Of a stretch of DNA of 64,000 nt, positions 21,333 to 31,900 are shown piece after piece. The stretch is from Bostrychus sinensis. Lineage: Eukaryota; Chordata; Actinopteri; Gobiiformes; Eleotridae. The notes under the pieces are model-generated. The model had not been told where the DNA came from. It saw nothing but the letters and a program-made list of their open reading frames with translations, and did not search any database. A program made the translations under genes and the position numbers. The stretch's first letter is position 1. The number at the start of each line of letters is the position of its first letter. Where the stretch lies: NCBI GenBank assembly GCA_020698575.1, contig CM036243.1:34623903-34687902 (forward strand). The letters are read 5' to 3'.

Positions 21333-23721
21333 TTAAGTCTCTTGTACGTCCACGTACGCCTCGGGATGGCATTTGAGTTTGTGATTTTTGACGTTTCGTA
21401 TCCAGGCGAACGTGGCGCCGCAGATATTACAGCTGTACGGCTTCTCTCCGGTGTGAACTCTCTGGTGTTTCTTTAGGTTCCCGGCCTCTGAGAAGGTCTT
21501 TCCGCACGTCGAACATTCGAACGGCTTCTCCCCCGTGTGTATGCGCTGGTGGATCTCAACCTTCTTCGGACGGTTGAACGCTTTGCCGCAGAAGCTACAG
21601 ACGAACAGCCTCTGCTTCGGCGCCGGCTGGTTCCACGGTTTTCCGCTGTCCGTAAAACTCGCCGCTAAAGGATATTCGAGGATATACGGAGATGGTCCAT
21701 TTAGATCTGAAGAAGTCGTTGGGGTGAAATTAGTCGCAGACATGGAGTACGAACAAGACGGCTTCTCCTCTTCAAGGTCAACCACCGACGTCTTGTTTAA
21801 AAGGTCTTCGACGAGCGCCATCGGGCTTTTGTTGTTGTTGCATATTAGGTCGAAGTGTAAGTCAGCGTTAACGGGGTCGGTTCGCTGGTGAGTTTTTTGA
21901 GATTTAGTTTGAGGAGAGGAGTCACTGACCTCCACTCCCCTGTTGGCGGCGCTGGTCCGACGCTGGGGTCCGGGAGGAGTCCGGGTCCTGGTCTTGGTGC
22001 AGGTCTGGACTTGGCCGGAGGCAGACGGAGAGATTTCAAGGCTGAGTTGTTGTCTCTCGGGGACGTGTGGAAGACACTCCATGATGCCTGCAATAAAACA
22101 CAGATACTGAAGTTTAAAAAAAAAATGGTGGCAGCTGAGAAAGTTAGAGATGTTGTGTATTCTAGCAATGGCTATGTCTGACCTTTAAAGGGGATATAAT
22201 CTGAAAAATCTACTTTTTTTGAGCTTTCAACCATGTTATAATGTTTCCTCATCAAAAACAGACCTGAAGTTGTGTTTTGTTTCATTCAAGCATGTTTGAA
22301 TAATCCTGTATTCTCTGACGCTGAGTTTCTAAGGCCTCAAAACACTCGGTCACACAAACCCCCGCCCACTCCAGGAAGCACTGATCAATCAAGAAACCCT
22401 CTACATCCAGTCTGCTCTCACTCATTTATCCAAAAATCGGTGTACAGCTCTGTTTCTCAGAGCTTTTTGCAGAGCATTTTGTAGTATATTTTGTAAAACA
22501 GTGTCATTTGCTCAGACAATCTGAGTGGCAGCTACCTTTTCTACTTTGTTGTAGGAAGCCACAGTGAGCTGAAGCCTTTTCCAGGTTTTGAATCAAATTG
22601 TTTTCCCCTGTGTAAAAATCATACTGACTCATGATCATCCAGAGTTACCTTTACTTGTTCTATAAGCACCTTTATGTGCTTAAAAGGGGCTATATTATGC
22701 TTTGTATTTTTTAAACCAACCTTGGTCACCTCTAGGACAGTAGCCCTTTAAAAACATTATCTGACTAAAAGAGAATGTTTCCAATAATTACCTTACTACT
22801 GCCATAAAGAAACGAGTAAAAAGACCAGCAAAGAAGCTGTGAAAAAAAAGCTGTTTACTTCTTTAAACTTTTTTTATGATCTCATTTTAGTACATGATGA
22901 AAAATGTCTGTGAGGAATCAGCAGAAACAGCGTTGTACACCATTTATTGGATAAATGAATTACAGGGTTTCTGCAAATTTTTTATATTTTCAATGCCATA
23001 CAAACATACAATTGCAGCAGCTTAAATTGTCAAAATGTATTTGCAAGTACTGTAAAATACAGTTGATAACTTGGTCCCGCTGGAAGCAAACGCATTCTGC
23101 CCATCTATCGTACTAGTTATGTTACAAAAAAATGATTTATATAGACGTACATATTTATATTCATGAACTAATAATGTCAGTGATTTTACTTCAAATTTAT
23201 TTAACATTTTTATGCATTTTGGAATCAAATTTAATGCTTTTTAATGCCATTTAAGGCCTTCATTTTTGTATAATAAATTTAATAACTTTTAAGGTTTTTA
23301 ATGCCCCACAGGAATGCTGGAATGAGAGCAGACTGGCTGCAGAGGACTTAATGACTAATTAGTGCTTCCTGGAGTGGGCGGAGGTTCGTGGCACAGATGT
23401 AGGTGTGTCTGGATTCCTCAAACAGGCGTGAATGAAACACTCCAGGTATGTTTTTGATAAAGGAACATTAAAACGTAGTAAAAAGCTCGGAAAAGCATAA
23501 TATGTCCCCTTTAATAAAGACTTCTATGGTGAAGGTCTGATGGTTGATTGTGAAAAAACTACATTAGAGACTAATTCTCTTTGTGCCACATATACATTTT
23601 GTCTGATCATTTATTTAAACTCACCATTATCTTCAATGACATGGACCTCCTCTTTTGTATCAGGTTTCGTCTCCTCCTTTACGATCACGGGCTCGGGCTC
23701 CACCAGCTGCACATCCGGAGA
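21333..23721 (-). CDS. Zinc-finger terminal module A (C2H2)
   Basis: Exons on the minus strand: 23721-23625 (acidic, phase 0 in and 1 out, reading SPDVQLVEPEPVIVKEE) and terminal exon 22087-21333 (stop). Joined to shared exons 26609-26315 and 23897-23806 it gives 412 residues with every junction in frame. The last 90 or so residues hold three fingers: FVCSFCGKAFNRPKKVEIH, FECSTCGKTFSEAGNLKKH and YSCNICGATFAWIRNVKNH, with TGEKP linkers. The third ends H-KLKC-H, an unusual spacing. The 160 residues before the fingers are low in recognisable domains. A DNA-binding nuclear role follows from the family; targets are unknown. This is the module nearest the first exon and the most conventional gene model. 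Confidence 0.85.
22177..22500 (+). repeat. Truncated copy of the TTTAACCATGTTAT repeat family
   Basis: Begins TTTAAAGGGGATATAATCTG and runs through CCGCCCACTCCAGGAAGCAC to about 22500. It is one of several copies of a family of roughly 530 bp. Confidence 0.7.
22677..23518 (-). repeat. Full copy of the same family, split by a hAT-like MITE
   Basis: Left end AAAAGGGGCTATATTATGC, right end CATAATATGTCCCCTTTAA, so the family has inverted ends with TTAA-like borders. A CAGGGTTTCTGCA-type element, about 22962-23315, interrupts it. Confidence 0.65.
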
Positions 23722-23805
23722 CTGAACAATAACAAACAGCACTTAATACATGTGTGTGTGTGCCATTAGTACTCTTCACATCACTTAAACCCAGAAACTA
23801 CTTAC

Positions 23806-26609
23806 TTTACTCTGTGGGCACTCGGACTGACCCGGGACGCTGGCCGTGAGCGCTCTGTCCGGCCACAAAGACACTGTCTGTTGGTCGAAGGCGCCATCTA
23901 GAAAATAATAATAAAATGTCAGGATCTGAGCAGGTTTTTGGAGAAGGAAAAAAGAGAACATCTTTGACAGACAGTAACTTAATTTATGAGTATGTACCTG
24001 CTCTGTCCATGTCATTCTAACAACTTCCTATGGGATTAGTAAAGCTGCGTAGGAATCTTTTTAGGCATGCAAACACTAAAGAACTGAAGGAACACAAAAG
24101 CTACTACACTGGCAAGACAGGTGTTCTTTTGTGAGATGGAGGTGTATCCCATTACAAAGGGTAGTTTTCAAAATGTTTCGATGTTTTGTGACAGAAAATA
24201 TCAACATAAAATGGAAGATTAGACAGTGTTTCTCAATAATCCTTGTTGCGCATATATTATTATGACTAATTTGAGGGGCTATATTCTTCAAAATCTACTT
24301 TTTTTTTACTTTCTACCATGGTATAACGTTGTTCCCTCATCAAAAACAGACCTGGCATTGTATTTTGTTTTCTTCACGCCTGTTTGAGTAATCCTGTATT
24401 CTCTGGCGCTGCCTTTCTGTGTGCTCTATACGTAGCCCCGCCCACTCCGGGAAGCACTGACCAATCAACAAGCCCTCTACATCCAGTCTGCTCTCATTCA
24501 TTTATCAAAAAAAGGTGTACAGCTTTGTTTTCAGTGATTCCTCACAAACATTTTTGAATTTCTCGTAAAATGGCATCATACAAAAAGTTTAAGGAAGTGA
24601 AGCGCTCCTTTTCTTTGATTATGTACTAAAAGACTGCAATATTCTGCTGCCCTCTGGTCTCTTCACCTGTTTCTTTACTGGCATCAGTAGAGTACTTATT
24701 AAAAACTTTCTCTTTTAGTCACAATGTTTTGAAGACTGTAAAATGTGCTGCTGTTCTAGATGTAACCAAGATTGGTTTAAAAAGACAGATAAACACATAA
24801 TATATCCCTTTAAACTAATTTTGAAGCTATGTATTAATAAAAAATTTTGCATTAAAATTAGATAAGATTTAGGGGAGACTGAGGATGGTTGTAACACTTT
24901 TTGCTTCAGCCCATGTAACTCACAGATTTTTTGAGCTACAGTTCTCCTTGATACTGAATACCAAGATTTGTTGTTATTCATCCCCTCCAAGAATATTATA
25001 GACCTTGTGGGTTAGTGTCAAATACACAGTGGTCCTGTGTTACAACCTACCCCACTACAGGGGAGAGTTGTAGCAGTCAGGAAAAGAACCAAAAACAGAG
25101 GCCACATCATAAAATATGCTTCAAAACTGGGGGAAAAAGAACAATCCAGACCAGTGTCAGTGTCTCTCTGTGACTGACCATAACTCACACACATACAGTT
25201 TAACTCAGGAGTGTGTGAAGTGTAAATGATCAGTAAATTCTTGATCAGAGTGCATGTATTTCATGAACATTCAACTACAACGCACCTGTATGAAATACCT
25301 ATAGGTCTGATGTACCTATAGTATATTTATATGTATAAAAACAAAGCCAGTGTGCATGTATTTGTCAGTAAATTCTTGATCAGAGTGCATGTATTTGTCA
25401 GTATATTCTTGATCAGAGTGCATGTATTTGTCAGTATATTCTTGATCAGAGTGCATGTATTTGTCAGTATATTCTTGATCAGAGTGCATGTATTTGTCAG
25501 TATATTCTTGATCAGAGTGCATGTATTTGTCAGTATATTCTTGATCAGAGTGCATGTATTTGTCAGTATATTCTTGATCAGAGTGCATGTATTTGTCAGT
25601 ATATTCTTGATCAGAGTGCATGTATTTGTCAGTATATTTTTGATCAGAATTAAAATGTTGACAAAAGAGTGTTATTATTAGCGCTGGAGTTGACTGGACC
25701 GCCTCTGTGACCTAACTAGATGCTTTTTTTTTTTTTTTAATCAGCAGCACAGCTCTCTTTGTCTCTCTTTTCCACTGCCTGGGCCTGCTGTACAATGATT
25801 AAAATCAACCAAGTTTTATATATGCTTTTAGTAAGGGGGTATGGTTGTAACACCTTTAAAATATGTTACAACTCACCCCACCCCTGTCTCCAGATGTTTA
25901 GCTCTCTGTATTAGTAAAGTGGTTTGAAATAAGCAGAGGGAAAATGAATTACATTTTGCCTGAGAAGCTAATCTTTAATCTTCTGTAGGTCCTGTCATTG
26001 TATCTTGAAAAATATGAGCCTAATGTACAAAATTAAGTATTGGTAAAACTCAAAAACACTTTTTTTCTCAATAAAATCTACATGGTCTTGTTTTCAGCGT
26101 TGGAAATCAGCAGTGAGATCAGTGTAAAAACTGATCTGAGTGTTATAGCTCTATCTGCCCTGACTGGGAACTGGTGGTGTTACAACCATCCCCGCCTCCT
26201 CTACGCAACATAGTGTTAATTATCAATACCAATGAATGAGTTATTGATTCTTGTTTGAACAGCCCTCTGTCAGTTCAGTTGTTGTTTTTATTTACAGCTG
26301 AGAGTGTTTTTTACCTGCGGAGGGGCACGGCTCCCGGAGCCTGTCGCTGCCGCAGATCTGCACCCTCAGACGGCTGCTGTTGATGGCGCTCTCCCGGAGC
26401 CTCCTCTCGGCCGTTCCCCGGGCCATCTTCAGCTCCAGCAGGTGCAGTTTCCTCTTCAGGGCCTTGTTCTCCCGCTGGCACTGGGACATCTGCAGACTCA
26501 CCACCGCGTAGTCGTCGTCCACCAGTTTGCAGATCTCCGCCACGGCCGCGTTGGCCAGGACCTCCATGATGGACGCCAGCTGGGTCTGGAAGGCCAGGCG
26601 GCTCGACAT
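23806..26609 (-). CDS. Shared 5' exons of the zinc-finger locus
   Basis: Exon 1 coding part is 26609-26315; the ATG has an ACC just before it and encodes MSSRLAFQTQLASIMEVLAN. A basic coiled-coil-like stretch follows (MSQCQRENKALKRKLHLLEL, about residues 41-60). This N-terminus is typical of the large fish C2H2 zinc-finger families. Exon 2 is 23897-23806 (phase 1 in, 0 out), reading DGAFDQQTVSLWPDRA. The reading frame upstream of the ATG extends only through a GTG, so I take the ATG as start. The coiled coil may allow dimerisation (inference). Because exon 2 ends in phase 0 and exons at 23721, 18454 and 12633 all begin in phase 0, three alternative 3' ends are possible. Confidence 0.85.
24275..24815 (+). 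repeat. Copy of the TTTAACCATGTTAT repeat family
   Basis: Begins GAGGGGCTATATTCTTC and ends near ACATAATATATCCCTTTAA, inverted ends. The middle carries CCCGCCCACTCCGGGAAGC. Confidence 0.65.
24871..26212. mobile_element. Inverted-repeat element of about 1.34 kb holding a minisatellite
   Basis: The left end reads AGGGGAGACTGAGGATGGTT and the right end ACCATCCCCGCCTCCTCT, so the ends are inverted. Internal near-copies of the end motif occur near 25034-25080 and 25838-25885. No transposase is recognised; the 33 bp minisatellite at 25316 lies within. It is in the first intron of the zinc-finger locus. Confidence 0.55.
25316..25645. repeat. 33 bp minisatellite, about 9 copies
   Basis: The unit includes GTGCATGTATTTGTCAGTA followed by TATTCTTGATCAGA. 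The copies are nearly identical. Because 33 is a multiple of three, both strands stay open, but there is no sign of a gene. Confidence 0.95.
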
Positions 26610-26925
26610 GGTGCTTCCTGCGGTCACTGCTTCGTTTAAATTAAGACAAAAACTTACAGATTATTCGGTAAAAAGACAACATTGAAGCTGTAGTCCCGTC
26701 AGTGTGATTTTAAAACCGTTAAACGTTTCCACGGTAAACACCAGAGCTAGCCACAGCCGTTGCTTTGATTCAGCCCCTGACCTAAACATCACTTCCGGTG
26801 TAGACCAAGGGGGCGGGGCGTGTGCAGCGTCACCTGAAGGGGGCGGGGCACCACACAAACAGCACAGAGGGTTTCTCACAGCCATGAGGCCTGCGGCTAG
26901 AAGCTGCTTTAGTTCTTGGTAAGTT
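26610..26925. promoter_or_regulatory. GC-rich, possibly bidirectional promoter with a candidate noncoding exon
   Basis: Two GC boxes (GGGGGCGGGGC near 26810-26819 and 26840-26849) and an ETS-type CACTTCCGG near 26790-26798 lie just upstream of the zinc-finger ATG. On the other strand a strong donor, TTCTTG|GTAAGT, sits near 26918. It could close a 5' noncoding exon of TMEM109, whose ATG is 2 kb further right. The shared-promoter reading is inference. Confidence 0.45.
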
Positions 26926-27084
26926 CAGATTCACTTTGAGCAAACTCGGGGTTTTCTGTCTCCACAGAGGTACCTTGTCTTATCTTGGCTTCAAAATTAT
27001 TTCCTCCAAAGCCACTTCCTTCTAAGCCCAGACAAATGTCCTCCCTCGGTCCAAATAAACCGCCTAAAGGAACAGACTTCAGAG

Positions 27085-27290
27085 CAGGGGTCTCCAACAC
27101 TTTCCAAGTAGCTCCCCAAAGGCCTGATGAATCCTACATAAGCTTGATTAGTCAAATTTCATTCATTATTTGGGATATCAACGTGTGTATGTATCCAATC
27201 AAATTCATAGTGCCTGCCCCCTGTGTGCACAGGGTTATTTGCCAATTAGCTTGTCAGTCAAACTGTTGAGGATCAACCCCACAACTACCT
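27085..27290. mobile_element. hAT-like fragment (CAGGGGTCTCCAAC)
   Basis: Starts GCAGGGGTCTCCAACACTT, resembling a hAT/Charlie terminal repeat. The matching right end is not clear, so this is a fragment. Confidence 0.35.
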
Positions 27291-27779
27291 TGCTATGATC
27301 ACAGTCAGCTGTGATATAAGAACAACAGTGAAGCACAACTCCAGTTTGCTGACTAACCGGCCACTGTCCAGTGTGTCCCCTACATAAGGCCCATAGTTCG
27401 TGGGATAAGCTGCAGGCGAGCTCCCTGGGCTGTGAGAAACAAGGACTTGTAAAGATTCAATACTTTCTTCTTATGGTGTTTACTGGTGGCTGGTTATCAA
27501 CTTCCAGGTGCATTACGGCCACCTTCTGGTAAGCAGTGTGGGCCAGGAAGGCCCCAGCTTCCTGTAGGTTATGATCACATGATGTCATAGTTTTCTAAAG
27601 AGCCTATAGTTTAATCCTGAGCTGGAGGCAGGTCAAGGGTCTCTGTGGTAGAATCTGCTGCTAAAGATTCAAAACACAAATGTCTTGGCCTGGTTTATGG
27701 CTAATATTTCTGTGATTACTGTGCTTATCCACATGAAACAAAAACTGGCACCAAGTTCAACATCTTATCTTTCTGACTC

Positions 27780-28075
27780 CTGATTTTATCTTGATGCCTT
27801 CAGGGCATTCGATTTTATTCTCCAGGTACGGAAGACTAACCGGTTCTCCAATTCTTTTGTGCCTTCAGCTATTAAATTGCTAAATTTTGAGGGTCGTGTT
27901 CTTCGAGGTTTTACACTGTAATATGTATATTGTTCTTATATTGTTTTTTGAGTTCCACTTGTGTCTGTAATAGACTGGCACACTGTGTGTTTGTGTGTAC
28001 GTCAGAACTGCTCTGAGATTGCTGCAAATGAATTGTCCTCTGGGATCAATAAAGTTTTCTGAATCTGAATCTTAT
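27780..28075 (+). mobile_element. Non-LTR retrotransposon 3' end
   Basis: The region reads through NSFVPSAIKLLNFEG-like residues, then ends with GGGATCAATAAAGTTTTCTG and GAATCTGAATCTT, a tail common to fish LINEs. The upstream body is missing. Confidence 0.6.
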
Positions 28076-28939
28076 CTGTCAGGACAAACAACCTAGAGTG
28101 AAGTTGTTTCTTCACTATAGCATCAAAAAGTGGTGATATTATTCAAACACACAGGCATGATTGCTGTCAGCAGACTCAGCATTAAGCCACAGAATTGCTA
28201 TGCTGTGGTTGTGAACCCAGCTGCTAACAAAAAATGATCAGGTTCATTATTTGTAGATTTTCTGTTTGGATATTTCATTTAAAAACAGTACCTCGCCTGT
28301 ACATTTACACTGCCCCTGCCCCTCACCTTCTAGAACTCGACTGAAAACTATCAGATCCTCACAAATAAACTGAGACCTGACTTTGCTCGGGAATCCCAGC
28401 CGTCACTGTGCCATCAGGAGACAGTAGCGGCAGAGCTCAGCTGTGGCAGGAGAAAGATGAAAGACATTTACACACTGACTGCTGCTTAGCTGGATTAAAG
28501 AGAGATACTTTTCTCCAGATAGACACTAAGTCACAAGTTTTTACCTCTCAGTGGTTAACAGCTCTGTGGCAATTTGGGCCAATTGAGAAAGAAGCCCCTA
28601 ATGTGCCACCTCTACATGCATTGAATGAATATTCAGCCAGAATATTATGTTCAATAGTATGTCAGCTCTATTATCATATGTTTCCTGTCACAAATGGCGC
28701 ATAAATGCCCTAAACTGAACTTTAATGATAAGAATCTCATAATTTCTCAGTTTGTCCTCTAGGTGGCAGAAGTCTTGTTCTTTATTCATAGCACCAAGTT
28801 TTTCTACATCCTGTTGGAAAAACTTCGTCGTGCCCAGCGCACACGCCCTCTCCCTTTTGACTTGATACCTGCACCTACCTTTGACTTTTCTCATCATTAT
28901 ATTTCACTTTTACGCTTCTTTTTTACGCACATTTTAATC

Positions 28940-31900
28940 ATGCAGATCTTCGCCAAACATCGACCGTGTTTTGGCTGGGTTTTCGTGCTGTACGGACTCT
29001 GCTCCGCCTCGATGCTGCTCTCTGTTTCGGGGGAGACGCAGGCGCACTCCGAGAGCCGCTCCGGGGTGATCCAGGACCTCCGAGCTGCGCTGGGTGACCT
29101 GGCCGGGGAGGGGAGGGCCTACCTGGGCAGGCTGGCCGGGGAACAGACGCTGCTCTCGGTGCAAAAGGTAGAGCACGTGGAAGTCACAGATGAGAAAGTT
29201 ACTTTGTATGCTAAATATCTGTGTTATACATTGCCATAAACTAAGGTAAGCTTTTTTAAAATGGGCAAGTTCGAAGTAATATTAGATTAGGACTAACCCA
29301 GGACTATAGCGAGGGGTGCTGACTAAAGAAGGATTAAACAGGGACTAAACATGGTCTAAACCAGGTCTAAAGCCACAACTCGACCTGGAAAGAAAAAAAA
29401 AAAAACAGGTCTAAAACCAGAACTAAACACAGTCAAATCAGGACTAAACCATGCTTAAAACCAAACCAAAACTAAGGGTAAATTAGGATTAAACCAGGAC
29501 TAAACCAGCAACAAACTATCTCTTAACTAGAACTAAACTAGGTCTAAACCAAGTCTAAGGCCCAATCCCATTTCTCATTTTTACCCCTACCCCTTCCCCT
29601 AGCCCTCACCCTTCGCCTTCCCCTTAGACCTTAAAACTGAGGGGTAAGAGGTCGGGCTGACAATACCCCCCTAAGAAATGGGACACCCCTACGCCTGCTA
29701 TATTAGGCTATATCATCATTGTACAAACCATTTGCTCAGTTTATGCTTTACTTTTTTTAAAACAAGCCAACATCAGCCTGAAGGGGGCGCATCCCAGACA
29801 GCAAAATGCATCTGGGCCGGATCCGGGCCAGATATAGGAGGGCGTTTGGCCCGGATCTGGCACACGGATCCGGCCCGGGGTCTTTTTTTCCAACGGGCCA
29901 ATACTGGCGCGGATCTGGATTACGGATCTGGGATGGATTTGGGCCAGATCTGGGCCAGAACTGCAAAAAAGTTACAACATTCGGCCCGGATCTGGCGCAG
30001 ATATGCAAAACGGATTTCACATTCAGGTGGATTTGGGCCAGATATGGCCCAGTGTCATTATGAATACTTCCAAATCTGGCCCAGATCTGGCGCAGATGTG
30101 CAATATGGATTTTACATTTGGCCGGATTTGGCCCGGGTTTGGGCCACACTTGGTCCAGTATCATTATTAAAGCTATAAAATCCCGGATCTGGAACTCACA
30201 ATCCTGGATCTGGCACAGACAACTGGTCTACATGTAGCATATACATACACATTACACAACATTTGTTGTTTTAAAACTGTTTATTAATAGGCAAAATAAA
30301 CAAATATCATTCAAAACATTGGTAACCGACCTACCCCTAAAACTCGTCATCACATGTATGTCTTCATCATGGGAGCTCCAGGCTCCTTGAGCCAGTTCTT
30401 TAACAGTCACTCAGATTTTCCAATGCAAAGAGACATCTTCACTCTGGTGTCGCTCCAGAGGCAGGACAGTTTGTGGCAGCTGTGGATTCACCTCAGCGCT
30501 TTAGAGATTTGATGTGTTATCTTTTCCTTATCCAAAAGCATGAGCATGTGGAGGTCAGGAGCTACAGGAAGAGCATTAAAAGGTCACAATGAGTGGATTA
30601 GACACAAATGAATAAATAAATAAATAAACATTTACATGTGCAGTGAGCTCCCTCCTGGACCCCAAAGAACTACCTTTGTGGTTTACTCTTGAATCCAGTC
30701 TTTGCTGTGAGCGTGTGGGTCACAAGGTCAGAAGCTACAGAAAAACACAAACAACACACACAGGCTACAATGAAGACACCAAACCAGGCAATGATTACAG
30801 AAATTCTTGTTTTTAATTATTTGATAATTACTGACCACTTACATGTGTAGGGTGTCGTCTCTCAACACTTTTTGTTCAGAATCCATGCTCTCAGCATGTG
30901 CAGACCAGAAACTACAAAAAAGGGCAACATAAAGACATATCAGGCAAAACCAAAGCAAAATAAGTCCACACTTACATGTGAAGGGATCAGGACGCTCTCA
31001 ACACATTTATGAAGTGTAGTATTTTGAATCCAGCACCTGCTCTCTTCTGTTATTCCAGAAAGGCTGTTGAATTGAAAGAAGCATAAATAATTGAAATACA
31101 TATTCAGAAACAAGATGTAGGAGACACCTTGTGTCATTACTATGATATACAAATTATACTAATTGACAGCAATAACTAAATCTTGCAAAGAAACAATTTA
31201 AAACATTTTTTTTTTATATGATCATCATACTTTTTCACAAGAAACATAAAACATGACGATGAAGCAAAGATGCAAAGTTTTGATGTAAGCAAAGTAAGCC
31301 TAGTTTAACTGAGTGAATTCTCATGTCAGGACCCCTTTCAGTCATGATTTGTAGGCCTAAAGTCTTCAATGTTATTACAACACATTATTTTAATATTCAG
31401 TAATTGGCTTTTATAGTCTGAGCTACAGGAGGACTATCTGTTTGCTCATCAGCTGCCTGTCTCACGGCTATTTAAACCTTACACTAATGAGCCAATGGAA
31501 AAATCCTAATAGAATTAAGTAGGCTATAGAAATAAACAAAACATGATATCAAACATTTAACACTAAATATCACTTAGAGTAGACTTACCCAGAACTCTGC
31601 TGCTGCTTGCTGCAGTGTCCACGGTGCTTCTGAGTCGTGTGTCAGTTAAATAAAAAAAAAAAGTCAGGTAACGTTTGAATTTGGGCGCCTCCGGTTTGCG
31701 CCGCTGAGCCGGACCAGGCCCAGACCCATGTTGCCGAGTGTTAAACAGAGTTGTACAAATGAGTCCGGCACAGACCTGGCGCAGATCCGCATAATGGGTC
31801 TGACTCCTATGCGGATCTGGCGAGTTGTAAACGGATCCGGCCCAAATCTAAATGCTGTCTGGGATGTGAACAACAGGAGAACTGTAGGTGAATGAGCTTC

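Noticed and set aside
21845..22181. Open frames on both strands around the start of terminal exon A
   Set aside because: They are out of frame with the spliced zinc-finger reading, and the exon 22087-21333 explains the region.
25316..25645. Open frames of about 100 residues on both strands as a repeat protein gene
   Set aside because: The openness follows from a 33 bp unit; there is no start context, splice support or non-repeat coding sequence.
26610..26627. Six-residue N-terminal extension of the zinc-finger protein
   Set aside because: The upstream start would be GTG; the ATG at 26609 has a better context and matches the family N-terminus.
28763..28939. Longer N-terminus for TMEM109
   Set aside because: The frame is open but starts with GTG, and the stretch would displace the signal peptide that begins at the ATG at 28940.
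29678..30178. 166-residue open frame
   Set aside because: It covers the GATCTGGCCC tandem blocks of a mobile element; both strands are open and composition is repeat-driven.
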